Source: a virus. From it: a stretch of DNA of 35,450 nucleotides. How positions within the stretch are numbered: position 1 is the first letter of the stretch; each line of letters starts with the position of its first letter. Below the pieces are notes generated by a model. The model saw nothing but the letters and a program-made list of their open reading frames with translations, had not been told where the DNA came from and did not search any database. A program made the translations under genes and the position numbers. The DNA lies in the IMG/VR virus record IMGVR_UViG_3300048550_000720, positions 1 to 35,450 of that record. The stretch is one strand, 5' to 3'. This document shows, one piece after another, positions 6,705 to 16,341 of the stretch.

Positions 6705-9700
6705 TAAGCAGCCCCTTCCACGCTATCGAGCTTCGTCATCTTGAGCCTCGCTATGACTGCACCGATGTAATGCCTAACTTCCGGATTTTGAGGATTGTTG
6801 TACGCCTTCACGTTCGCCCAAAAATCCCGTTCAGCCTTAGCCCGCTCACGCTCGTCCTTGTTAGTTGTTCCAGGGTTAGCGAGACGCCTCGCGTCCCACA
6901 GCTCCCACTGCTGGTTCACGAAAGCAATACGTTGAGCAACAGGGCGGTCGCCATAAGTGCCGTCGTTAGATTCCTTATCCAGCTCAACGAGCAGCCTGTT
7001 CATCGCCTCGTACGACTCCTGGGCCGACCCCTGCCGCATCGTCATATTTTTCGTTGCCATAGACCCGTACTCACGTTCCAGGTTGTCCTTCTCGAGTTCG
7101 GTTCGTTTGTCAGCGAACTTGAGCTGATCGAAATAGCCTGGATCGAGCTCGTTTAAGTTTTGCCGGTATTCAGTGTCTCGCTGAATCTCACGACCGATCA
7201 GGTAGTCGTACTCAGACCTAGCCAGCTGGTCGATGTACAGCTCCTCTTCCTTCTTCACCTTGATTCGGTCAATAAAGCGCATCTGCTTCCACATGGCTGA
7301 GGAGAACTCAATGCGGTCTGATCGAGGTGTAAAGAACGAGTACGCACCCCTGTAAGCGTCGTTGTCGAGCCACTTCTTATTCTCTGGCTCCCGCGACCAC
7401 TCCATAGCCGCCACGGACGGTTGCACCATCGCCGCCTCCGAGGTCGGCCCACCCACCGTAGAGAACGTCGATACGCGGTACGGGGACAGGTTGTAGCTCC
7501 CCGTCACGTAAGGGCTGTCCTTCAAGTCGTCCAGCAGGAAACCCATCCAGTTATCCATCGCGTAATCCTGCGGAGACAGGTACGTGTCACCACGCGACTC
7601 AGCGACAGTTTTCAAAAACTCATCAGACAAGCCCATGACGGCTTCCCTGTGGATGTTCTCGTACGCGGCAAGATTCTCGATACCCAGCTGCTTACCGAAC
7701 TGGCTCGTGTCATCAACGCGCAGTTGCGGGGGAGGAGCAGAGAAAACCCGCATAACGTCTTTGGCTCTGAGCCCAGCTATCGTTAACGCATTTGCGTACT
7801 GCTCCTGCTCAGTCCCCTTCAAGTCCTCGTAGCTCGTGAACTCACGTTCAGTAACGGAACCGTCAGGGTTCCTCACTGTCAAGGTGTCCAGCTCGCCTCG
7901 AGAGTGCATCCAAGCTAGTGTTTGCAGATACATCGTAACTTGCGCGCTTTCGCGCTCCTCTTGATTAAGAAGGTTCGATAATGTCTTTGCGTGAGCAGGT
8001 AACCCTGCGTTCACTGCATCAATGAACCACTGACCCGTAGGCTCGTAGTACGGGCCAAGAGCGAGCTGACGTATGCCAGGGAACTTGTCACCAAGATCCC
8101 CCAACTCGAACACGATAGATGTGAACCCAGCAGAAATCCCTGTAAGTCCAGGGACAAGGTTGTTCTCGAAATCCAGGGACGGGCTCGATGCGAGTGCCTT
8201 GCCGGTGATCGAGTAAGGCATATCCTCGTTCCACATGCCTAGGTCTTGGCTCATTAAGACACTTAGGGTGCGCAGTAAAACCTGATTGCCAGGTAGCGCG
8301 AAATAGTCGGCCCCGAACTGATCCTTGAAAACAAAACCGTTGTCCTGCGCGATCCCGTAAATCAATGCTCCCTTAGCGATAGCTTCGGGGTTCTGCACCG
8401 CGAGCCGCCGAATACGCCGCCAAAAATCCTCAGTAGCGCGGTAGTAGCGGGAAACGTTACGGGACTTCCATGCGACGTTTGTGCGAACAGCCGGATTGTC
8501 CAAGTACGCGAAAGAAGCCTCGTAAGCCTGCTCCGTGATCGTTTGGGTACTGAGTACCTCGACGGCTTCGTCAATGGCTTCCCGATTGACTCCTGGGCTT
8601 CTACTTTCGATTTCGTCTGCGAGAGTGGCTCGCTGCTTCGCGGTGTTGCGATGGATGCGCAGGACGTTCGCCCAAAAAATCGGCCCTTTAGACAAGCGTG
8701 CGTTTTGCCGGTTCATCCAACGCCACGAGTGGTTAATCAAGCCTCCCGTGTCCGTGGCGACAGGAATAAGCGGATCTACCTGTTCAGGAACAAGCAGAGC
8801 TGGCGGTAAATCGTCATTCGGGATGCGAGCGAGGTCGCTGGCCGTTACGCGATCCTTTAATATGATTCCTTCGCCGTCGAGTTGCTTCTGAGCTGGCCTG
8901 TACCAACCCAAGTATTTCCCTTCGGGGCTAAAAAACTTCTGCAACAGCTCCGCGTTAATGCTCCCGTCTTTCCGCTGGAACAGTGAGAGCACTGACTCGA
9001 AATAGTCGGAAGAAAAACGGTCTACATCTTCGGGACGCTGCAAGTTAGAGAACCGCTGTGACCAAGCATCATTTTCGTCCATCGACGCGATCAGGGTGCG
9101 AATCTGTTGCTTCGCCTCAACGACAGTCATCTCGCCGCGGTAGACTAAGTGAAGAAGCTGCACTGACAGCTCACCGACCGGCCCATCGCCATTCATCACC
9201 CAATTCAGCTGGTGATGCCAATGCTCGTTCAGTCGCGCCGTTACCTCAGTCGCCGTGGTGTATCCACGATCAACTCCGATAGCCGAGCCACGGACGGGGG
9301 GAGGCTTACTGCCTGCGTAACCAACACCAGGGGGAAGTTCCTCCGCGACACCGATCATCTCATCCATGTACCCAGGGAGGTCACTGCTGTTCATGAACCG
9401 TCCCGCGCCAGTGACGCCCTCGAGTAGTGCCCGCTCCGCATCTCCGGTAGCTACCCGAGCGATCAGCTTCTTCTCTTGGATCGTCAATGGGACGGGGCCG
9501 ATCTTCTGCGCAACAAGAGCCCTCAGGAACAACTCGTAGAACGGCTCAGAGTCGCCGTCAACAAGAAAGTTTATGGCGGTGCGCCATTCCTCATTACTTA
9601 TGAAATCTTCCTGACGAACCTTGCCCTTAGCTGGCCCTCTACCTCTAATGCCGACGCGAGGAACCATCGCAGGCGCGATCACATGCCTGAGTATTTGACC

Positions 9701-12700
9701 CCCGAGGCCGTTCAGGTCGGCCCAATCGTCAATTACGTCCGGAAGGTTACGCCCGTCACCCTTCACTACCTGCCAGCCAAACGTGCGGCTCGATTCGAGC
9801 CAACGGTTAATGAAACCCACGTTCTGCTTGTAAATAAACTGTGTTTCACCTTTTTTGCTTCCGCGACCCTTAGTGACGTAAACGTCAGGCTTTAACCTGC
9901 CCAGAGTGGTGGTTACCTGGCGGCCACTAACCCAATCGAATGGTCGTCCTCCCGTCAGGAAGAAGAACAGGTTTTCCTCAATCGCGTTGCGTTGACCGAA
10001 ACGGTAACCAGCGAGCGTCCCCCACGACCAACCATCAGTCGCTCGTTGCAAGCCATAGCCGCCCCGATGCAGCAGGCCGATGTACCCACCTATGTCGTTT
10101 CTGTACGTCTCAAAATCAGAAATCGTCGGCACAACAATTTGGTCTGCGGTCTGATCAAAATGCAACGCGCTAGGTACTCGAGCACCCGTTTCTGGGTTAA
10201 CGGAGTCACCCAGGTTGCGTGCTACGTCATCGGACGGCTTCGGCGGGTCTGTCGGTTTAAGTGCTGGTGTCTTAGGAACAAGCTCCTGCCTCGACCCGAG
10301 AACAACGGTTGACAAGTAATCGTCAATAGCGTCATCGAGCTCGCCGTCCTTAAGCTGCTGCCGCGCTATTTTACGTTGTTCATAAATCCATTCGTCGCGG
10401 TCATCGACGGCCTGCTCTTTCCGGCCCTTTCGACCACCTTTAGCCCAAGGAACCTGGATGCGCAAGTACTGGCTCTTGCGTGAGGGCTTCTTCCTGTGCT
10501 GCTTCCACGCCGCCTCGATTTCTTCCGGCGTCATATCGTCAATGTTGATCTGCTCTTTATCGACAGTCTTGACCCTGCGACCGCCTCGAGAAGCGGTAAG
10601 TACGCCGAGCCCCTCAATGTATTCCGTAGGTATTGCCGCGTTCCCAGGTAGTAAGTCGCCCGCCATATTTACCCGCGGGGCGGGTGACACCCCCCACAAG
10701 CCCATCGCGTTTTCGACCAAGTAATTGTCGCCAAGACCCGTGTAAAGCCATGCGTGTACGTACTCCACGCCCCAATAATCAATCATGCGACGCAGATCAG
10801 CCTGTGAAATAGTCCCGTCAGCAATAAACTTCTGGTCAGCAGTCCTGCTAAGTCCGGCAGTCATCTCCGAAGGCAGGCTGGGTTCGATGGTGTAAACGTC
10901 ACCAACGAGCGTCGGTTGGTCGTACCACGTTAGGTACGAGTCATCAACGGAATCGTCCAGCACTCCAAAGTAGTGGTCAAGGATCTTCTCAACTTGATCG
11001 TCGTCCATCAGCATTACGGCCCGCCACGCCTCGACAGCTCGAGTCATTTCCTCCCACGCGGCCTCATGCTGCGGGTGACTCGCATCCATGAGGACTTCCT
11101 CGCCACCAACGTCGCGGATAGCGTCATCCTCCGCGTCGGATCTTGTAGGTGGCTTGACGGTGACGGTTACCGTGTCAAATGCCTCATCAATTTGAGCCTG
11201 TTCGTCCTTTGAGCGAGAAAGCGGCTGCCCAACGGGAAGCGTGTCATCCTCAGGGGTTGGCTGTCGAGTAGCAGCAGCTCGCGCAGCGGCTTCTCGAGCT
11301 GCACGCTCCTGGTCGGCAACAAACAGCTTCGCGGAGGGCAGCCCCTCGCCACCCGAAATCTCAATACCGTAAGCGTCCTTACCTGCCCGCCCCTTTCCGG
11401 CAGCACCAGCAAGACCGTCCACGATGTTGGTTGATTCAAGACGAGTTATGGGGAGTCCACGGGAGCGACCAGCCGCCTGAACAAGACCGATCATTAGCAA
11501 GCGTCGAGAACCGACGTTGCCTTGCGCCCAGGCGTTACGGATTTGTGCGGCCATGTGGCGCGGAAGAAACTGCCGCGCGTAGTTGTACATCGCGCCAGCA
11601 TCATTAACGTTGTTCAGGTTGAACTTGCGGTTCGTGTCGATGCGGCTCGCAGCCCGCCCCAGGTTGTCCCACACCGCGGAAGGTCGGCCAACGTTAGTGC
11701 CTGAAAATGGAATCAAGTTTCGGGTTAGTTCATCAGCCTGCGCAGCTACCGACGAGTCGGTAACTGCCGCGGCGTCACCACCGAGTCCTTCTGACTTGTA
11801 CACCCGAACGTCATCACCGAGAGCGATACCGTTCTCTGCCAGGTCTTTAGAAAACTGTATGGGGTCAGATGTGTCGGCGTACTTGGCAAGTATCTGCGCC
11901 TGCTTCGATACTGGAAGAAACCGCACGCCAACAGCGTTAGCGACTTTCGCTCGCAGATCCGCGAGAAGAGTCCTCTTCGGTGCTTGCGGCCTGCGAGAAG
12001 CTCGAAAACTAGCCTTGTTCGTGCGGGCAATCGCCTGATCGAACGACTCCACGCCAAGATCATCCAAAACAAGTTCGAGTATTTGAGGTATCTCAGCAGC
12101 AGTAACGCCAGCAGCATCAGCTTCATTAAGGTAGTGCTGAACCGTGTCTAGGTAGTCGTCGTTCATGTTGTCAGCGAACTCGACAAGACCCTCGACCGTG
12201 AGCCGACCATCCGTGCGCGGAGCCTCCCGAGCTACCGCCTCGATAATCTCGTCGCTCCAATAAACGCCGTGCTGTCGAGCCAGTCGCCTGCGAGCTTCCG
12301 CTACACCGGCAGTGTCACCGCTCGCACGCAAGTCACCGACACGATTCAAGTCATCAACAAGTGCCTGAAAAGCGCGTTGCGTCTTATTCGTCGGATGCCA
12401 AGCGCGGCTCTTCAACGCCAGCGAGCCGACACCGCCTTTCGCGCCAGGAGCTAGTTTCGCAAGCGCGTAGCGCGTAGCAGTGATAGCCCGCAGTGGGGGA
12501 GTCCCAAGGATCAGCGGGTCAATAATGATTTCACTAAGGAAGCCAAGAACGGCAGACGATTGAGCTAGAAGTTTCGAGTCGTTTATTTCCGCATATTCGC
12601 TAGTAGCGGGGGAGGGGCCGAACGGGTTAAGGAACCGTCCCGTGTTACCCATCCATGCACTAACCACTTGAGCCATGAGCTGCGAGTAGCGAGGATCACC

Positions 12701-13819
12701 CGACGCACTCTCGACAATGTTCGAGAGAATGATGCGCGACTCAACATCATCGCCGTACTTCTCGTACAAGTCGCGGATAACTTCTTCACCCGATCCGTCC
12801 CTGCGCACGTAGGATTGGTGCAGGGTTCGTGCGATATCAACCTCGTAAGCCGTAAAGTCAGTTTTCGCTACAAGATCCTCGAGGTACGTTTCGTTGTATT
12901 TTGTTTCAGTAACCAGCGGCCTGTTTCCGACGATGCTTCCATCCCCGACAGCCAAATCATCAGTCCCAAAAACCTCGCGGCCCGTTAACGCGACAGCGCG
13001 AACCGTTTGCTGGATGGGGTTAGTGACGTTATCGAGGTACTTCTGCAATATTGGAACTAGACGAGCACCGACGCTCTCAGCGAAAGTGTTAATGATGGTC
13101 GGGTCAACCGCCGCATCCATCAACTGCTTTGCAATACCGTCGTCCTCAACCTTTATCTGGACAGCGGCCTGGAATAGCGCGGCGAGCTCAACGTCAACCT
13201 CAGGGTCGCCCGTAAAGAAGTCTGCCGCGAACGTCCTGGCTACGTTGTCAGCTGCAATCGGCTTGTCAGCCAGGTTCAGCTTGACGATCCGGTCAGCCGC
13301 AAGGTTGACGCGCTCCCAATTAATCAGATTCTCAACGTCTTTTGCCGCGATTGGGGCTCCGTGCTTTCGGGCCAACGCAGCAGCCAACATCACCTGATTG
13401 GAGTGGTCAGTGTCGCCAAGGCTCAATCTGCTACGCCCGTACACCGGCTTACCGAGACTGTTTTGCTCCCGCTCGAGCAGCTCTAGCTTCGCCTCATACA
13501 AGCTCGACTGGCTCGTTGGCACGAACGTCGAGACAGGAACGTTAGTCGTAGCGAAAGCGTTAGATGCGGCTATGCCCTCATATTCGCCCGTAGCCATGCG
13601 CCGCTGCGCACCCTTAATCTCGCGGCGAGTGTCAGTAATGTCTTGCTCACGAAACTCGACCGGATCATCGGTGCGGAAATCCTGATTAGGCACGAGGTTC
13701 GTCGTGCCCGTGGCTTTCAGGTACTCGTCAATATCAGGCCAAGGGTTACGCGAGTTAGGTTCATTCCGCTGTTCCCGTTGACGCTGAATATCGCGCTCCA
13801 TGCGATCAGCAGTCGCCAT
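6704..13819 (-). CDS. Giant 2371-residue probable internal virion (ejection) protein
   Basis: One uninterrupted frame of 7.1 kb, a fifth of the window. The ATG at 13819 overlaps the upstream stop (TAATG) and has GAGG six bases upstream. It is helical and charged at both ends. Semi-hydrophobic stretches occur near residues 430-460 (GFLSEIIIDPLILGTPPL) and again around residue 1860 (GLTGISAGFTSIVFELG), which could touch membrane. The C-terminal 300 residues are strongly charged helices (KVKKEEELYIDQLARSEYDY). I searched by eye for RNA-polymerase, lytic transglycosylase and protease motifs and saw none that is convincing. Placement after the portal and two small genes fits an ejection protein that lines a channel for DNA entry. 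A multi-domain large polyvalent protein is an alternative. Confidence 0.7.
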   Translation of the reverse strand: MATADRMERDIQRQREQRNEPNSRNPWPDIDEYLKATGTTNLVPNQDFRTDDPVEFREQDITDTRREIKGAQRRMATGEYEGIAASNAFATTNVPVSTFVPTSQSSLYEAKLELLEREQNSLGKPVYGRSRLSLGDTDHSNQVMLAAALARKHGAPIAAKDVENLINWERVNLAADRIVKLNLADKPIAADNVARTFAADFFTGDPEVDVELAALFQAAVQIKVEDDGIAKQLMDAAVDPTIINTFAESVGARLVPILQKYLDNVTNPIQQTVRAVALTGREVFGTDDLAVGDGSIVGNRPLVTETKYNETYLEDLVAKTDFTAYEVDIARTLHQSYVRRDGSGEEVIRDLYEKYGDDVESRIILSNIVESASGDPRYSQLMAQVVSAWMGNTGRFLNPFGPSPATSEYAEINDSKLLAQSSAVLGFLSEIIIDPLILGTPPLRAITATRYALAKLAPGAKGGVGSLALKSRAWHPTNKTQRAFQALVDDLNRVGDLRASGDTAGVAEARRRLARQHGVYWSDEIIEAVAREAPRTDGRLTVEGLVEFADNMNDDYLDTVQHYLNEADAAGVTAAEIPQILELVLDDLGVESFDQAIARTNKASFRASRRPQAPKRTLLADLRAKVANAVGVRFLPVSKQAQILAKYADTSDPIQFSKDLAENGIALGDDVRVYKSEGLGGDAAAVTDSSVAAQADELTRNLIPFSGTNVGRPSAVWDNLGRAASRIDTNRKFNLNNVNDAGAMYNYARQFLPRHMAAQIRNAWAQGNVGSRRLLMIGLVQAAGRSRGLPITRLESTNIVDGLAGAAGKGRAGKDAYGIEISGGEGLPSAKLFVADQERAAREAAARAAATRQPTPEDDTLPVGQPLSRSKDEQAQIDEAFDTVTVTVKPPTRSDAEDDAIRDVGGEEVLMDASHPQHEAAWEEMTRAVEAWRAVMLMDDDQVEKILDHYFGVLDDSVDDSYLTWYDQPTLVGDVYTIEPSLPSEMTAGLSRTADQKFIADGTISQADLRRMIDYWGVEYVHAWLYTGLGDNYLVENAMGLWGVSPAPRVNMAGDLLPGNAAIPTEYIEGLGVLTASRGGRRVKTVDKEQINIDDMTPEEIEAAWKQHRKKPSRKSQYLRIQVPWAKGGRKGRKEQAVDDRDEWIYEQRKIARQQLKDGELDDAIDDYLSTVVLGSRQELVPKTPALKPTDPPKPSDDVARNLGDSVNPETGARVPSALHFDQTADQIVVPTISDFETYRNDIGGYIGLLHRGGYGLQRATDGWSWGTLAGYRFGQRNAIEENLFFFLTGGRPFDWVSGRQVTTTLGRLKPDVYVTKGRGSKKGETQFIYKQNVGFINRWLESSRTFGWQVVKGDGRNLPDVIDDWADLNGLGGQILRHVIAPAMVPRVGIRGRGPAKGKVRQEDFISNEEWRTAINFLVDGDSEPFYELFLRALVAQKIGPVPLTIQEKKLIARVATGDAERALLEGVTGAGRFMNSSDLPGYMDEMIGVAEELPPGVGYAGSKPPPVRGSAIGVDRGYTTATEVTARLNEHWHHQLNWVMNGDGPVGELSVQLLHLVYRGEMTVVEAKQQIRTLIASMDENDAWSQRFSNLQRPEDVDRFSSDYFESVLSLFQRKDGSINAELLQKFFSPEGKYLGWYRPAQKQLDGEGIILKDRVTASDLARIPNDDLPPALLVPEQVDPLIPVATDTGGLINHSWRWMNRQNARLSKGPIFWANVLRIHRNTAKQRATLADEIESRSPGVNREAIDEAVEVLSTQTITEQAYEASFAYLDNPAVRTNVAWKSRNVSRYYRATEDFWRRIRRLAVQNPEAIAKGALIYGIAQDNGFVFKDQFGADYFALPGNQVLLRTLSVLMSQDLGMWNEDMPYSITGKALASSPSLDFENNLVPGLTGISAGFTSIVFELGDLGDKFPGIRQLALGPYYEPTGQWFIDAVNAGLPAHAKTLSNLLNQEERESAQVTMYLQTLAWMHSRGELDTLTVRNPDGSVTEREFTSYEDLKGTEQEQYANALTIAGLRAKDVMRVFSAPPPQLRVDDTSQFGKQLGIENLAAYENIHREAVMGLSDEFLKTVAESRGDTYLSPQDYAMDNWMGFLLDDLKDSPYVTGSYNLSPYRVSTFSTVGGPTSEAAMVQPSVAAMEWSREPENKKWLDNDAYRGAYSFFTPRSDRIEFSSAMWKQMRFIDRIKVKKEEELYIDQLARSEYDYLIGREIQRDTEYRQNLNELDPGYFDQLKFADKRTELEKDNLEREYGSMATKNMTMRQGSAQESYEAMNRLLVELDKESNDGTYGDRPVAQRIAFVNQQWELWDARRLANPGTTNKDERERAKAERDFWANVKAYNNPQNPEVRHYIGAVIARLKMTKLDSVEGAA

Positions 13820-14250
13820 TACATCCCTCTGATTTGCAACATCTGTGCGAGCTTGTACATGCGCTCATCACCAAGAGAATCCGCAAGCATCATGAAAGAA
13901 TCAGATTGCTTAAAACCCCTGGTCGAGCGAGTCGGGCCGTCACCTGGGCCAAACGGCAAACCAGCAGTGACCGGCTCGTTAGGGCGTTCCGTTTGAGAAA
14001 ACAGGGGAGTGGGTGGCTTCCGAGCGGCCCCAGAGGAACCGCGATTCGCTTGTGGCATATCGCTCGCCCCTGGGGTCGCTCGTAGTGGCGCGCTTGACTG
14101 GATCTCGTTGTAGTCGGCGTTTTCCCCGTAGGGCAGTCCCGTCATCTCCTGCGTCATCTGCGCCGGTCCACCGTCAGTCCTGCGTGATAAGCGGCCTGGG
14201 GCTGACACGGGTGCGGGTTTGGCTGGCTTTTGATAACCACCTCTAGGCAT
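13819..14250 (-). CDS. Pro/Gly-rich disordered late protein
   Basis: 143 residues. The ATG at 14250 is chosen because the protein then begins MPRGGYQKPAKPAPVSAPG, an opening I associate with a small protein downstream of the portal in other actinophages; GGGAGGGGAATCCGG lies upstream. Nearly all of it is predicted disordered (Pro, Gly, Ser, Arg). A helical tail contains DSFMMLADSLGDERMYKLAQ, which may bind a partner. It overlaps the stop of the upstream gene by eight bases. Its role may be as a flexible linker or chaperone for the head vertex, which is an inference. Confidence 0.65.
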   Translation of the reverse strand: MPRGGYQKPAKPAPVSAPGRLSRRTDGGPAQMTQEMTGLPYGENADYNEIQSSAPLRATPGASDMPQANRGSSGAARKPPTPLFSQTERPNEPVTAGLPFGPGDGPTRSTRGFKQSDSFMMLADSLGDERMYKLAQMLQIRGM

Positions 14251-14512
14251 CCGGATTCCCCTCCCACCCATCTTGAATAAATCGGACTATGCGGGGGTCT
14301 AGTTCCTTGACCTCTTCACCCTCTTCATCTTCCAAAGGTGAATGGTCAATCAGGTCAAACTCATCCATCGTGTTCAACGCTTCGGTAAACATGAAAGTTG
14401 TGCGCCGAGCTAAGTCGTCGGCAATATCAGGGTTGTAGCTGGCGTTCGAGGCGACCATCGAAACGGCAATCCAGTCGCCCATACGGATGCCAGCGATGAT
14501 TTCTCTAGCCAT
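14243..14512 (-). CDS. Small acidic late protein after the portal
   Basis: 89 residues from ATG at 14512 with a strong TTAGGAGGGCGC site in front. The N-terminal half is alternately hydrophobic (IAGIRMGDWIAVSMVASNAS). The C-terminal half is acidic (DHSPLEDEEGEEVKELDP). No family recognised. The TTAGGAG part of its ribosome site is like the one in the small-gene leaders, though without CCCC. It lies eight bases after the portal stop, so it is clearly in the same operon. Confidence 0.6.
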   Translation of the reverse strand: MAREIIAGIRMGDWIAVSMVASNASYNPDIADDLARRTTFMFTEALNTMDEFDLIDHSPLEDEEGEEVKELDPRIVRFIQDGWEGNPDA

Positions 14513-14520
14513 GCGCCCTC

Positions 14521-16341
14521 CTAAGCCGGAATCCGACGGGAAACACCCGCCGTCAAGTTGGGTTCACCCCTGCTACCAAGCGAGGCGAGTAGGACGTTCA
14601 AGTCTGGGCGGCCCCCTGGCCCCATACCTTGCTGACCAGGCGCGACACCGCGCATCGTCCCGTCAGGGTTCAGCCCGTCACCACCAAGAGGACCGGCAGC
14701 ACCGCCAGCAGCCTGCGCCTCCATCATCGCTTGCTCTTCCGGTGATGGTTCCTCAGGCTCGAAAGCTTCCCTCACGACTTCCTCGATGGGTTTGCCGCGC
14801 TCCCTACCTTCAATAATCTCCGCGACAACGCTCAATACGGTTCCTGGGTCTTGACCTTGCTGCGCAAGCGCGGGAATGGATTGCGCGTACCCAGCGACAG
14901 CGTTCTTGAGGGCGTCCCGCATCTCCTCGATATCAACGATCTGCTCCTCCTCAGTCGCGTCCAGGGAGAACGGCATCTGCCGACGCAGGAAGTCACGAGA
15001 AATCAGCTTGTCGCCGCGTGCTTGCAGGCCGAATACGAGAGCACGATTCGGGTCAAGCCCCGCGAGCAGCCCGTACTCAACATCAACCGTGTAATCGCCT
15101 TTAATATCTTTCGCGGGCTTGTACTTAATCTCGTACGGGGTTCCATCATTATTTCCGCGCATGGTGCGTTCGATGTTGGGCCACAGATTCTCGTCCAGGC
15201 GCAACGACTTAGCGATCAAGTTCTCAAACGTGCGAGAAAACATCGCTTGACCCGTGCGGATCTGCGAGTCAAAGCCACCCATCAGGGCTTGCACACCACG
15301 GCCCGTGACGATAGATCCGTCAACGTTGCCCGTTCGGGCCTCCGGATAACGGGAGCCAGCGCGCAGCTCACCATCGAGCATCCCTTGTTCCGCGAAAGCA
15401 CTCGACGGAACCTCAAGAGGAATCCTGCGTACAGCTGCCGCGTTAGAGGTACGCAGCACAGCATCCGGCCCCAACGCGAGCTCCTGAGCGTCAGGCGGCA
15501 ACACGAGTGGGGCTTGCACAGACTTCTGTGCCGCCTCGAGAGCGAGCATCGCCATGCGGGACTTAGCAACCTGCACGCCGATCACATCATCAAACTGGCC
15601 GCGAGGCTCCCCATCAAGGCTAGGCCGCATCGTCCACTCAACGAGACACTCACCCGTAGGGTTCGCTCCCATTTCGAGAACGAAACCCTCATAGTCCGGA
15701 AGGAACAGCACGTTCCTACTCGCGCTGTGATAACGAACCACCGTGCATGGGAGGTTCATCTCGTCACGCTGGTACGAGCTGTAACCAGGCTTCCGGAAAA
15801 CCTGCGCGGTTTCCGGATACTGCGCCATGAGGTCAGCCTTCGTCATCTGCAAAGTGAAGTACGCCTCGATGCAGTGACCCCAACGATCAAACACGGGGTA
15901 GGCCCCCAGCGGTTCCATGAACGTGATCCGCGGTAACTGCGATTCCGCGTCAATCTCCACAATGCTAGGGACGCTGCCGTAACTGAAATACGCCTGCGCA
16001 GCCTGATACATCTGACGCGACAAGTCCGAGTGCTCAACGTACCCGCGCACAATCAGTGACCGCTTCTCAGCGAACTTCCGAGCCGTGTCCGACACCGACT
16101 TGCTCGACGCGCAGTTAAACGTCGGCATGGGAGCGAGCACCTCAGACAAGTCATGCGCCGCAACGTCAATCATGTTTGCCACGATCCCCGTAGACAACGG
16201 GCCGGTCGGGAACATATCGGGGTAGACCTCGTTCATGCGCCCCTGACGAACCATCCGGATCATGCTCATGCGGGCGTCACGATTCGCAAAACGAGTCTTA
16301 GCCGCCTCGTATCGCTTCCGCAGATCCTTCTCGTAATCCAT
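14521..16341 (-). CDS. Portal protein
   Basis: 606 residues, in the position directly after the large terminase. It would form the dodecameric ring at one vertex through which DNA is packed and ejected. Sequence support includes a long N-terminal helical/clip part (YEKDLRKRYEAAKTRFANRD), aromatic and beta segments around ITFMEPLGAYPVFDRWGHC, and a helix with VQVAKSRMAMLALEAAQKS. A crown-like Glu-rich C-terminal segment follows (EEQIVDIEEMRDALKN), then a Gly/Pro-rich disordered tail with MMEAQAAGGAAGPLGGDG. Length and gene order fit portals of short-tailed phages. ATG at 16341 has AGGAG five bases upstream. Confidence 0.85.
   Translation of the reverse strand: MDYEKDLRKRYEAAKTRFANRDARMSMIRMVRQGRMNEVYPDMFPTGPLSTGIVANMIDVAAHDLSEVLAPMPTFNCASSKSVSDTARKFAEKRSLIVRGYVEHSDLSRQMYQAAQAYFSYGSVPSIVEIDAESQLPRITFMEPLGAYPVFDRWGHCIEAYFTLQMTKADLMAQYPETAQVFRKPGYSSYQRDEMNLPCTVVRYHSASRNVLFLPDYEGFVLEMGANPTGECLVEWTMRPSLDGEPRGQFDDVIGVQVAKSRMAMLALEAAQKSVQAPLVLPPDAQELALGPDAVLRTSNAAAVRRIPLEVPSSAFAEQGMLDGELRAGSRYPEARTGNVDGSIVTGRGVQALMGGFDSQIRTGQAMFSRTFENLIAKSLRLDENLWPNIERTMRGNNDGTPYEIKYKPAKDIKGDYTVDVEYGLLAGLDPNRALVFGLQARGDKLISRDFLRRQMPFSLDATEEEQIVDIEEMRDALKNAVAGYAQSIPALAQQGQDPGTVLSVVAEIIEGRERGKPIEEVVREAFEPEEPSPEEQAMMEAQAAGGAAGPLGGDGLNPDGTMRGVAPGQQGMGPGGRPDLNVLLASLGSRGEPNLTAGVSRRIPA

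Noticed and set aside
6704-13819. Giant protein as an N4-type virion RNA polymerase
   Set aside because: The expected polymerase motifs (for example the T/DxxGR and the lysine-rich helix ending in YG) could not be found, so only an ejection-protein role is suggested.
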